Shown piece after piece: positions 40,547 to 48,468 of a stretch of DNA of 56,662 bases (position 1 is the first letter of the stretch; every line of letters starts with the position of its first letter). Location of the stretch: the NCBI GenBank assembly GCA_022792555.1, contig JAAWBF010000159.1, positions 1 to 56,662 of the forward strand. The letters are read 5' to 3'. A program made the translations under genes and the position numbers. Below the pieces are notes generated by a model. The model made no database searches. It was not told the origin of the DNA and worked only from the letters and a program-made list of their open reading frames with translations. Origin of the DNA: Oscillospiraceae bacterium (GTDB lineage: Bacteria > Bacillota > Clostridia > Oscillospirales > Oscillospiraceae).

Positions 40547-43500
40547 TTGCTGACGTTAAAGCAGCCAATACAATTGAATAGCTGCCAACCTTTTTTGACG
40601 GTGTCCGACGCCTTTCATGAAAAACTCGCCGGAAACTACAGCCTGCTCACCGCCCATATCTCCCCGAAAGAGCTGCTCTTCCTCCTCACCACACCTCCGG
40701 AGCTCCCGGAGCTGTCCGGCGGTATGACCACCCTCATCACCCAAAATCAGGTGGAGGAAAACAGTTCCCTCACCTTAGAGGTCCTCAACCAGGTGGTCAA
40801 TCGGATTCTGGTGGCGGATCAGCCCAGCTTCACCTATCAGGACCAGGTCTATATCACCTCGGTCCTCCACAAGTTGGGGATCACCGATATCCAGCAGTTT
40901 ATGACTCAGGTTCATCAGCTCAGAGAGGAGCACCAGAGCATCCAGACTCTCCTGGCACTCTACCGCCGGGAGCGCAGCCAGCTCCAGCAGCAGGCGCTGG
41001 CCGAACCAGCACCGGCCGGGACCCAGGAGCAGACCGGTGAGACAGTGCCGGAGTCCCGGCCTGCTGCCCGGTATTACCTGCACCACACTCTCTATCAGCG
41101 GCTGGGGACCCGCGAGATCTACAACACTCTCAACGCCTACCAGCGCAATCTGACCGCCCTCTCCCCCCGTGCCCTGAGCGCCTCCCTCCAGCTGTCAGAA
41201 CAGCTCCGGGTCAGCCGCCAGCTCTCCCTCAGCGACCTGCGTCAGCAGACGGTACACAACACCCCCCTCACGCTCTATCAGCATGTCAACCGCTACGAGC
41301 TGGGGGATCTCCTTCCGCCCCCCGCCACCGAGGAGCAGGTCCTCTCCCAAGCGGCAGAGGCCGCCCTGCTCTCCTCAGTGGACCACGCCCTGGTTCAACT
41401 GCTGGAACGCCCTGCCGTCTCCTCCTTCTGGCTGACCCTGGAGGAGGGACTGCGCCAATCCGTGGAGAATACCATCTCCCGTTTTACGATCTATCATGGG
41501 GAGCCTGTGACCCGGACGCAGAGCAGCACCGATTATCACAGCCTGCTGCTCGCCCTCTATCAGGAGGAGGCCGCGCTGCTCCAGCACTTCCAGCAGACCA
41601 GAACTGCGCTGTCCATCCCTCCCACGGCGTCTCCCTCCTTTTCCGCCGGGGAGACGTCCCCGCCCCCACCGTTGACGCTGACCTATGGCGTTCCTCCGGA
41701 GGAGGAAGCCGCAGACCAGGTACAGCCCCCCTCCTCCGACTCTCCCCAGGAGCCAGGCCCCACCGCCCAGGAGATCGCCGCGCTTACCCGGCAGCTCCTC
41801 ACCGGCGGACCGGCAGCTCCCCTGCCAGGCCCGCCCCGTCTGCCAACAGAGCCCCCGCCCTCCGTCCTTACGCTGGAGCACCGGTATACACAGGAACAGG
41901 AGCCCTTTCTCCCTAAAGAGCCTCCCTCGGTTTCTCCCCCGGTGGAGACCGAAGCCTCCATCCATACCATCACAGAGCAAACCCAACAGCTGCTCATCCG
42001 TCAATCTACCGGTGCTTCCCCCTCGGATACAAAGCGCCCGCCTCAGGCGGCGCCTATTCCCGGCCTGGTGGAGCGCTCCCTGTCCCAGGTTAAACTGGAG
42101 CAGACCAGACAGGAGACCCTGAACTCCCTCCGGGAGCTGGCGGGCTTGCAGCGGGATCTGGTCCTGCTGGAGCAGACCCCATCTACCATAGAGTTTCTGT
42201 CCCAGTCCAGCATCCAAGAGACGCCGGGCCAGGAGAAGCCAGGGACCAGCCAGATCCTCCGCACCGAACAGCACACCGAAACCCAGATCGAACGGGATGC
42301 CCCCTCTGGCGGAGTACTCCAAGGGCTCCCCTCCACTCCAGCGCCCCAAAAGGCGCCCTCCGCTCCCGCCGCAGTCCCTCAGATTCACCGAAAAGGGGAT
42401 ACGGCCCCTCCAGAGGAAACCGATCAGACCGCCCCTTCCCCCACGGCCAGCCAGACGGCCGCCCAGCTCATCCGCCGGGAGCGGGAGCGGCTGTTGTCCG
42501 CGCTGCACACCGTCCAGACCCGGCGGGAAGCCGGACCGGAGCCCTCTAGAGCGCCTGCCCAGTCTTCCTCCGGCGGCGAGCCCCCCACTGTTCCGCGAAT
42601 TTTGGCCCAGCCCGCTCCCTCGGAGGAGGAGAGCCGGACGGTCGTGTATACCGAGCACCAGGAGACCGCCCATCTGGAGCGCCGGGAGCACCACACCCAA
42701 CACCAGACCACACAAGAGCGTCAAACCATAGCGCCCGGTTCCCCTCCGCCTGCCGCCCGTCAGGACGGAGATACAGCGGAGGTCCTGCGGGTCTTGGAGA
42801 CCCTCACGGAGGGGCACGGCGGACCCTCCTCCGGTTCCCTCCTTCCGCCCGGCGGAGGGGAGGACGCCGGTCCTATCCCTCAGGTACTGGCCCAGCCTCC
42901 CCAGACGGCGGAAGAGGCTCAGGCCATGCTGGCCCAGCAGGTGTCCGAACTCCATCAGAAAAACCAGGCCATCTACCAGCAGATCCAGGCAGAAAAGGCG
43001 GCCCAGCCTGCACCGTCCCAGCCCCAGCCCCCTGACCGGGGAAAGCTGATGTCCGACGCTCTGCGCGCCCTGGACGCCCCGGAGCAGGTCATCCGGGAGC
43101 TGTTGGAACAGCCCGGTCCGGACAAGAAGAAGTCCCCCCCGGAGCTGGAGCTCCTTCTCAACCATACTGACGAGCATACCCGCAGGCTCTACGAGTCCAT
43201 TCTGCTCTACGAGTCCGACCCTGCGGCGGCTATTGCCCAGGGGTTGGTCAGTCCGGCCAGTCTGGGGACTCTCAATCAGGAGGGCCGGGCCGCTCAAACT
43301 CAGACTGCACTGGTGCAGCAGCGTTTGGACCACGTTCAGCAGGAGGTTCAGCGCGATCTGACCCACACCGAACACCTCTTAGAGCGGTTCCAGGAATCCC
43401 CCGCCGGGCCGGGGCCTGTCTCCAGCGCCGAGGGTCCCCCCCGCGCACCGGTTCAATTTGTCCACAAGCAGGCCGCGGAGTGGATCAACGAGGAGCTGCT

Positions 43501-43750
43501 TACCCAGCTGGACCGGCAGCGCTCCACCACCGTCCAGCAGGAGACCACCGCCCAGACCATTCACCGGCAGGAGCGGGAGCAGGTGGAGATCAACCGCGCC
43601 GCCCAGCAGCTTGTCACCCAGACCAGCGAAGATATCACCGCGCTCATCAACCGCACCCTGGCCAAGCAGATGGGGACCATCTCCGATAAGGTCTACCGCC
43701 AGATGGAAAAGCGGCTGCAAACCGAGCGCTACCGGCGGGGCCGGTTTTGA
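40547..43750 (+). CDS. Very large Pro/Gln-rich CIS protein of unknown function
   Basis: 1067 residues from a TTG with a perfect AAGGAGGT site. Residues 1-350 are helical and ordered-looking. About 350-830 is low-complexity, rich in Pro, Gln, Ser and Glu with repeated EEQ/RQETTQ-like strings. Residues 830-1067 are helical again, ending RTLAKQMGTISDKVYRQMEKRL. No known domain was recognised. Its place between the tube-coiled-coil protein and the CIS_tube genes makes a tape-measure, chaperone or scaffold role possible. The antisense strand is also widely open because of the high GC content. Confidence 0.72.
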   Translation: MLTLKQPIQLNSCQPFLTVSDAFHEKLAGNYSLLTAHISPKELLFLLTTPPELPELSGGMTTLITQNQVEENSSLTLEVLNQVVNRILVADQPSFTYQDQVYITSVLHKLGITDIQQFMTQVHQLREEHQSIQTLLALYRRERSQLQQQALAEPAPAGTQEQTGETVPESRPAARYYLHHTLYQRLGTREIYNTLNAYQRNLTALSPRALSASLQLSEQLRVSRQLSLSDLRQQTVHNTPLTLYQHVNRYELGDLLPPPATEEQVLSQAAEAALLSSVDHALVQLLERPAVSSFWLTLEEGLRQSVENTISRFTIYHGEPVTRTQSSTDYHSLLLALYQEEAALLQHFQQTRTALSIPPTASPSFSAGETSPPPPLTLTYGVPPEEEAADQVQPPSSDSPQEPGPTAQEIAALTRQLLTGGPAAPLPGPPRLPTEPPPSVLTLEHRYTQEQEPFLPKEPPSVSPPVETEASIHTITEQTQQLLIRQSTGASPSDTKRPPQAAPIPGLVERSLSQVKLEQTRQETLNSLRELAGLQRDLVLLEQTPSTIEFLSQSSIQETPGQEKPGTSQILRTEQHTETQIERDAPSGGVLQGLPSTPAPQKAPSAPAAVPQIHRKGDTAPPEETDQTAPSPTASQTAAQLIRRERERLLSALHTVQTRREAGPEPSRAPAQSSSGGEPPTVPRILAQPAPSEEESRTVVYTEHQETAHLERREHHTQHQTTQERQTIAPGSPPPAARQDGDTAEVLRVLETLTEGHGGPSSGSLLPPGGGEDAGPIPQVLAQPPQTAEEAQAMLAQQVSELHQKNQAIYQQIQAEKAAQPAPSQPQPPDRGKLMSDALRALDAPEQVIRELLEQPGPDKKKSPPELELLLNHTDEHTRRLYESILLYESDPAAAIAQGLVSPASLGTLNQEGRAAQTQTALVQQRLDHVQQEVQRDLTHTEHLLERFQESPAGPGPVSSAEGPPRAPVQFVHKQAAEWINEELLTQLDRQRSTTVQQETTAQTIHRQEREQVEINRAAQQLVTQTSEDITALINRTLAKQMGTISDKVYRQMEKRLQTERYRRGRF

Positions 43751-43808
43751 TGTAGGATTCGCCGTCTCCCCACCGGCTGAAAAATAGACGCAGAAAGGAG
43801 CCGATCCC

Positions 43809-44642
43809 ATGAGTGTGGGCAGCGCCATCCTCGACAACCTCCGGGGCAACGCGGAGACCGCCTATCTGGTGGTGCGGGACTACCGCTCCTTTGCCCAGCA
43901 GGTGGGTTCCAGCGTCATAAATAAAGCAGTCCAGGGCGGGGCCTCCCCTCTGGCCGCCCTGAAAAAGGGGGCCTCCACTGCCGCCAGCGCAGTCAACGGA
44001 GTCCGTCAGGCTGCGGCCAATGCCCTGCAAACAGGGGACACCGCGGCCACCGCGCTGACCCGCCACCAGTCCAAATATTTTAAGGTCCAGTTCAACCCCT
44101 CTGAGCTCCAGCTCAACGGCATGGCGGGGCATGAATCCGTCCAGGACGCCGCCGCCAGGGATGGGAATAAGACGACCTACACAGACTCCACCCAGAAACC
44201 CACTATCACCCTCTCCGTCACCCTCTACTTTGACCAGATGAACCACGCGGACGCCTTTATGATGGATAAATTCAAATCGGGGGCCTCGGTGGAGACTGTC
44301 ACCAACGCCATCGCCGTCCTGTCTGGGAAGGAGTATACCGTCCAGCCCCAGGTAGAGGCCCTCATCGGCGCCCTGCGCAACAACTACACACGGGATATCA
44401 CCTTCTACTGGGGGAAGTTCTCCTTTTCCGGACAGCTGTCCGATATCCGGGCCAACTACACCATGTTTTCCACTTCAGGCCGCCCTATCCGCGCCCAGGT
44501 GGCCCTGCGCATCACCCAGGAGCTGGACCCCGCGCTGATCAGTAGCTGGTACGCCGACTTCGCCCAGTCCTTCCAGGATGGGAGTAAGAGCCTGACCAAC
44601 GGCCTGCAAAAGGTGGGGAATCTGTTCAATATCAACTTGTAA
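43809..44642 (+). CDS. CIS_tube/gp53-like baseplate protein, copy 1
   Basis: 277 residues. The core KYFKVQFNPSELQLNG, then TLYFDQM, FYWGKFSFSGQLSDIRANYTMFS (in part) and GRPIRAQVALRITQE is the N-terminal fold of Afp7/Pvc7-type proteins, which join tube and baseplate. The LysM domain usual in Afp7 is not visible. A helical N-terminal extension of about 90 residues precedes the fold. AGAAAGGAG precedes the ATG. Confidence 0.87.
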   Translation: MSVGSAILDNLRGNAETAYLVVRDYRSFAQQVGSSVINKAVQGGASPLAALKKGASTAASAVNGVRQAAANALQTGDTAATALTRHQSKYFKVQFNPSELQLNGMAGHESVQDAAARDGNKTTYTDSTQKPTITLSVTLYFDQMNHADAFMMDKFKSGASVETVTNAIAVLSGKEYTVQPQVEALIGALRNNYTRDITFYWGKFSFSGQLSDIRANYTMFSTSGRPIRAQVALRITQELDPALISSWYADFAQSFQDGSKSLTNGLQKVGNLFNINL

Positions 44643-44690
44643 CCGATCAAATATACGCCCCGGCGTATACGGAGAAGGGAGGCGGGCGCA

Positions 44691-45527
44691 ATGGCCCTGA
44701 ATCAACTCACCGGCGCGCTGTCCAATGTAGGAAACAGCATCATCGGCAATGTGAAAAAGGCCACCCTTCTCCTCCACGACCTTCAGAGCGGCGTAGGGGA
44801 TAATATGGGGGCCCTGACGGGCGGCGGCGCACTGACCAAATCTACCCAAAAAATACTTACCAAGGCGGCCAGCAGCAGCAACAGCAGCGTTTTGGACACC
44901 ATGAGCGATGTCCTCAGCGGCAGAGGCGGTGCGCTGGAGGTCCAGTATAACCCCTCCTCCCTCTCACTCCAGGCCAACGCCCAGCGGGTGAGCGTATCCT
45001 ACCTGCTGAAAAACATGGACGAGGGGATCCCCAACCAGTCCACCCGTCCTCCCTCCGTCACCCTGTCCGTCCAGCTGGTCTTTGACGACACCAATGTAAA
45101 GGACGCCTTTATGGCCGACAAGCTGCGCCTGTCCGCCGGGGATATCATTACGGATGCCGGGGCCATCGCCAAGGCGGTGAGGGGAGAGGTCTACAGCGTC
45201 CAGCCCCAGACCAACGGCTTGGTGGCCATGCTCATGCGGGACTCCACCCGGCTGGTCACCTTTCAGTGGGCGGATATGTCTTTTACCGGCCAGGTGTGCC
45301 AGGTTCAGGCCCGGTATACCATGTTCTCCTTCTCCGGCCAGCCCATCCGCAGTGTAGTGGATCTGGTCATCCTCCAGGAGATCACAGGCAGCGGCGACCA
45401 GCGCCAGTGGGACGCCGCCTTTGATAAGTGCTTCGGTGATTCTTTAAACGGCAATCTCACCGGCCTGCAAAAGGCGGGGAATGCCCTTCAGAACTCCAAG
45501 AACCTGATCAACCTCAATCTGCTGTAG
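44691..45527 (+). CDS. CIS_tube/gp53-like baseplate protein, copy 2
   Basis: 278 residues, clearly paralogous to the preceding gene: EVQYNPSSLSLQANAQ, VTLSVQLVFDDTNVKDAFMADKL (in part), FQWADMSFTGQVCQVQARYTMFS (in part), GQPIRSVVDLVILQE. Both copies end in the similar GLQKxGNxxxxxxNLINLN pattern. It has no LysM. The duplication suggests a two-layer adaptor between baseplate and tube. The 48-bp gap before it includes a TATACGCC/GGCGTATA palindrome. Confidence 0.87.
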   Translation: MALNQLTGALSNVGNSIIGNVKKATLLLHDLQSGVGDNMGALTGGGALTKSTQKILTKAASSSNSSVLDTMSDVLSGRGGALEVQYNPSSLSLQANAQRVSVSYLLKNMDEGIPNQSTRPPSVTLSVQLVFDDTNVKDAFMADKLRLSAGDIITDAGAIAKAVRGEVYSVQPQTNGLVAMLMRDSTRLVTFQWADMSFTGQVCQVQARYTMFSFSGQPIRSVVDLVILQEITGSGDQRQWDAAFDKCFGDSLNGNLTGLQKAGNALQNSKNLINLNLL

Positions 45528-45647
45528 GGAGCAGAGCATCCCTCCTATGCAGGGATGTTCTTACCGGCCCGCCGCGGCACACCTAGCTGTGAAAGGCTGG
45601 CCGTTTGGGGCAGCAGTCAAATAGATTTTTGAAAGGGGGGCGCGTCG

Positions 45648-47144
45648 ATGCCTCTTTCCTCCATGGCAGGCGCCGTAACCGGCGGTCTGGACGCAGGCGG
45701 TCCGGTGGGTTCCGGCATGAGCTACCAGCAGCTCCGGGACAAATACCAGGATTTCGCCCTCCCCCAGGTCAGCGTCACCCTGGCCGGAACCCCCTTTTCC
45801 AACGACAGCGGCGATATGGTCATCGGAGATGTCCATGTGGAGCTCACCAGCGGGTTTGAGGCCTCCATCGCCCGGTTCCGCATCTACCACGTCTACGATC
45901 CCCAAAGCGGCCAGTTCCGGTTTGGCGAGGTGGGCAAGCAGATCGCCATGGGGACCGCCCTCACCATTGATATGGGCTATTTAGGGACCCTGGAGAACGT
46001 CTTTGTGGGCTTTGTGGCGGGGGTGAGCTTCGGCTATGAGGAGGGCCAGCTCCCCTATATCGAAGTGACTGGCATGGATATCAAGGGGATCATGATGGCC
46101 GGGACCTACTCCAACCAGCTCACGGCGGACAACTACGCGGACGCGGTGCGGGAGATTTTACAGCGCACCGGCTATGAGCGGCTCAAAACCGGGGGAGGCC
46201 TTTTAGACCTCCAAATCACCGACACCCCCGACCTGGATCCCGCCCTCCTCACCGCCCTCCAGACTGCTGAGACCGCCCAGGCAGCGGCGGAGCAGGCCCA
46301 GCAGGCCGCACAAGCCGCAGAGCTGGCCGCAGCAGCGGGCGGACCGGAGGCTGTGGCCGCGGTCCAGGGCCTGAAGGAAAAAGCCCAGCAGGCGGCCAGC
46401 GCTGTAGAGGCCGCTATGAAGACCTTTCAGGAGACCAAAGCCGCCCTCAGTGCCGCCAAGCAGGCATCCAAAGAGGCCGCAGCGGCCCTGGCTCAGGCCC
46501 CCGCCCCCTCTCCCGCCCCTATCCCCATGGGACCCACCAGCGCCTATACCATTGAGCTGGTGGCGGAGAGCGATTACGAATTTGTGGTCAAGGCCGCCAA
46601 GAAATTCAACTTTGAATTTTTCGTGGACCGGGGGACGGTCTACTTCCGAAAGGCCAAGAGCAACCGCCAGGTCCTCATGGAGCTGGGCTCCGGGACCGGC
46701 ATCCTCACCTTCAATGTGGAGTACAGCATCACCGGGATTGTGGGCTCCATTGAGGCCAGGGCCATGGACGCCGGAGAGGGGCGGATCATCTCGGCCAAGG
46801 ATACCTTTTCCAACAACCTGTCCACCGGCACCACCGCCGGGGGACTGGTGAGCAAGGGGAAAAAGGTCCTCATCGACCCCACTATCTCCTCCCAGGCCCA
46901 GGCGGACGCCAGGGTCGCCTCCCTTATTGAGCGGATGTCCTACCGTCTGGGTACTCTGGAGGCGGACTGCGTTGGGATTCCGGACCTGGCGCCCGGACGG
47001 TTTATCCGCCTGTCCGGGCTGGGCGCGCCGGTGGACAACACCTTTTATCTCACCTCGGTGGTCCATGAGTACCAGGACGAGACCGGCTTCCGCACTCACA
47101 TCACCGGCTGTACGGATAAAGTTGACAGGGGGACCGGGCTATGA
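45648..47144 (+). CDS. Spike hub protein (gp27/GpD-like) with Ala-rich helical insertion
   Basis: 498 residues. PQVSVTLAGTPFSNDSGDMVIGDVHVEL and VGFVAGVSFGYEEG...IEVTGMDIKGIM (both in part) at the N-terminus, and FNFEFFVDRGTVYF, YRLGTLEADCVGIPDLAPGRFIRLSG (in part) towards the end, are typical of hub proteins (phage late control D, VgrG N-terminal half). Residues 200-288 are an Ala/Gln-rich helical insert interrupting the fold. The gene overlaps the spike gene by 4 bp (ATGA), so a split VgrG is made as two proteins. Confidence 0.9.
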   Translation: MPLSSMAGAVTGGLDAGGPVGSGMSYQQLRDKYQDFALPQVSVTLAGTPFSNDSGDMVIGDVHVELTSGFEASIARFRIYHVYDPQSGQFRFGEVGKQIAMGTALTIDMGYLGTLENVFVGFVAGVSFGYEEGQLPYIEVTGMDIKGIMMAGTYSNQLTADNYADAVREILQRTGYERLKTGGGLLDLQITDTPDLDPALLTALQTAETAQAAAEQAQQAAQAAELAAAAGGPEAVAAVQGLKEKAQQAASAVEAAMKTFQETKAALSAAKQASKEAAAALAQAPAPSPAPIPMGPTSAYTIELVAESDYEFVVKAAKKFNFEFFVDRGTVYFRKAKSNRQVLMELGSGTGILTFNVEYSITGIVGSIEARAMDAGEGRIISAKDTFSNNLSTGTTAGGLVSKGKKVLIDPTISSQAQADARVASLIERMSYRLGTLEADCVGIPDLAPGRFIRLSGLGAPVDNTFYLTSVVHEYQDETGFRTHITGCTDKVDRGTGL

Positions 47145-47962
47145 GCCTTTACGATATCATTGACGAGATCACCGAGCGGCAGATCACAAAGACTGAGACG
47201 GGGGACACACGGGTTGCAGGAGTCATGATCGGCATTGTGGCCAAGAACTACCACCCCGATATGGGGGGACGGGTGTGCGTCACCATCCCCACCCGGGACG
47301 AGGGCGCCAATGAGCTCCAGTGGGCCCGGCTGGCCATGCCCTCCAGCGGCAAGAAGTGGGGACACTACTTCCTGCCAGAGGTGGGGGATCAGGTCCTGCT
47401 GGCTTTCGAGGAGGGGAACATCGAAAAGCCCTACATCATCGGCTGTGTCCCTAAGGACAACAACAATTTCCTCACCACCTCGGTGGATCAGAACAACCAA
47501 TACAAGCGCATTGTCACCAAGCACGGCAGTATGATCACCTTTGAGGACAGCGCCATGGCGGAGGACGGCTCTCAGGATAAAATCACCATCCAGACCGCCG
47601 GCAAGGCCCACACCGTTCTGCTGGACAACGCGGCCAACAAGATCCGCATTGGAGACAAGGCGGGAGAGGAGTATATCGAGCTGCTCACCCAGCCCGGCGC
47701 GGGCTCCATCACCATCAAGGCCAAGAGCAAACTCACCATCCAGGTGGGGGACACGATTACACTTACCCTCAACGGAGAGAGCGGCGCGGTCAAGCTCACC
47801 GCCCAGCAGGTGACGGTGGAGGCCAGCAATAAATTTGGCGTCAAGACCGACGGGATGCTCAAGCTGGAGGGCGCCCAGATCTCCGAGCAGGCCAGCGCCA
47901 TGCACAAGGTGGAGAGCAGCGGCATGGTCAACATCAGCGGCACGCCGATCAAGATCGGCTGA
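47141..47962 (+). CDS. Spike protein with OB fold (gpV/gp5 C-terminal-like)
   Basis: 273 residues. VMIGIVAKNYHPDMGGRVCVTIP...WARLAMPSSGKKWGHYFLPEVGDQVLLAFEEGN...YIIGCV (quoted in parts) is the OB-fold of baseplate protein V/VgrG. The rest is a repetitive beta-helix-like region (GSITIKAKSKLTIQVGD, VKLTAQQVTVEASNKFGVK) ending NISGTPIKIG, the trimeric spike. There is no effector extension at the C-terminus, so cargo is not fused here. Confidence 0.93.
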   Translation: MSLYDIIDEITERQITKTETGDTRVAGVMIGIVAKNYHPDMGGRVCVTIPTRDEGANELQWARLAMPSSGKKWGHYFLPEVGDQVLLAFEEGNIEKPYIIGCVPKDNNNFLTTSVDQNNQYKRIVTKHGSMITFEDSAMAEDGSQDKITIQTAGKAHTVLLDNAANKIRIGDKAGEEYIELLTQPGAGSITIKAKSKLTIQVGDTITLTLNGESGAVKLTAQQVTVEASNKFGVKTDGMLKLEGAQISEQASAMHKVESSGMVNISGTPIKIG

Positions 47963-48042
47963 GGAAATGAGACGCCGCAGGGACGGCCTGTGGCCGGTCG
48001 ACCCTACAGGAAAGGAACTATCTACAAGGCGGGGGTTTTGTA

Positions 48043-48468
48043 ATGGATGAGAGAACATTTTTAGGCACTGGAATGAAATTCCCGCCTCAGATCGATCCGG
48101 GCACTGGGCGGTTCGCCCTGGCTGCGGGGCCGCAGAGTGTAAAGGAATCGCTGTATATCATTCTGATGACCAGTCAGGGGGAGCGGTGGCTGGAGCCGGA
48201 CTTCGGCAGCCAGATTATGCGCTATACCTTTATGGACCCCTCTCTGACCGCCCTGAACATCATGTCCAACGAGCTGCGCACCCTGATCCTGGAGCAGGAG
48301 CCCCGCATCTCGGAGGTGGATGTGCAGATCGATCCGGAGGTCAAGGAGGGCTGTCTGGTTGTCACCATCGGCTACACCATCACGGACAGCAATACCCGGG
48401 ACAATCTGGTCTTTCCCTTTTATCTGAACGCCGCCGGAGAGGAGGAATCCCATGGACCGGCATACTGA
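48043..48468 (+). CDS. Baseplate wedge protein gp25/GpW-like
   Basis: 141 residues. SVKESLYIILMTSQGERWLEPDFGSQI and the EPRI motif (EQEPRISEVDVQI) are diagnostic of gp25, the most conserved CIS wedge protein, which nucleates the sheath. The gene overlaps the next by 17 bp. Confidence 0.95.
   Translation: MDERTFLGTGMKFPPQIDPGTGRFALAAGPQSVKESLYIILMTSQGERWLEPDFGSQIMRYTFMDPSLTALNIMSNELRTLILEQEPRISEVDVQIDPEVKEGCLVVTIGYTITDSNTRDNLVFPFYLNAAGEEESHGPAY

Noticed and set aside
41375-43375. A 666-codon open frame on the minus strand
   Set aside because: It is antisense to the Pro/Gln-rich CIS gene, has low-complexity Gly/Arg/Leu composition, no ribosome site and no family resemblance. It results from high GC in a codon-biased gene.
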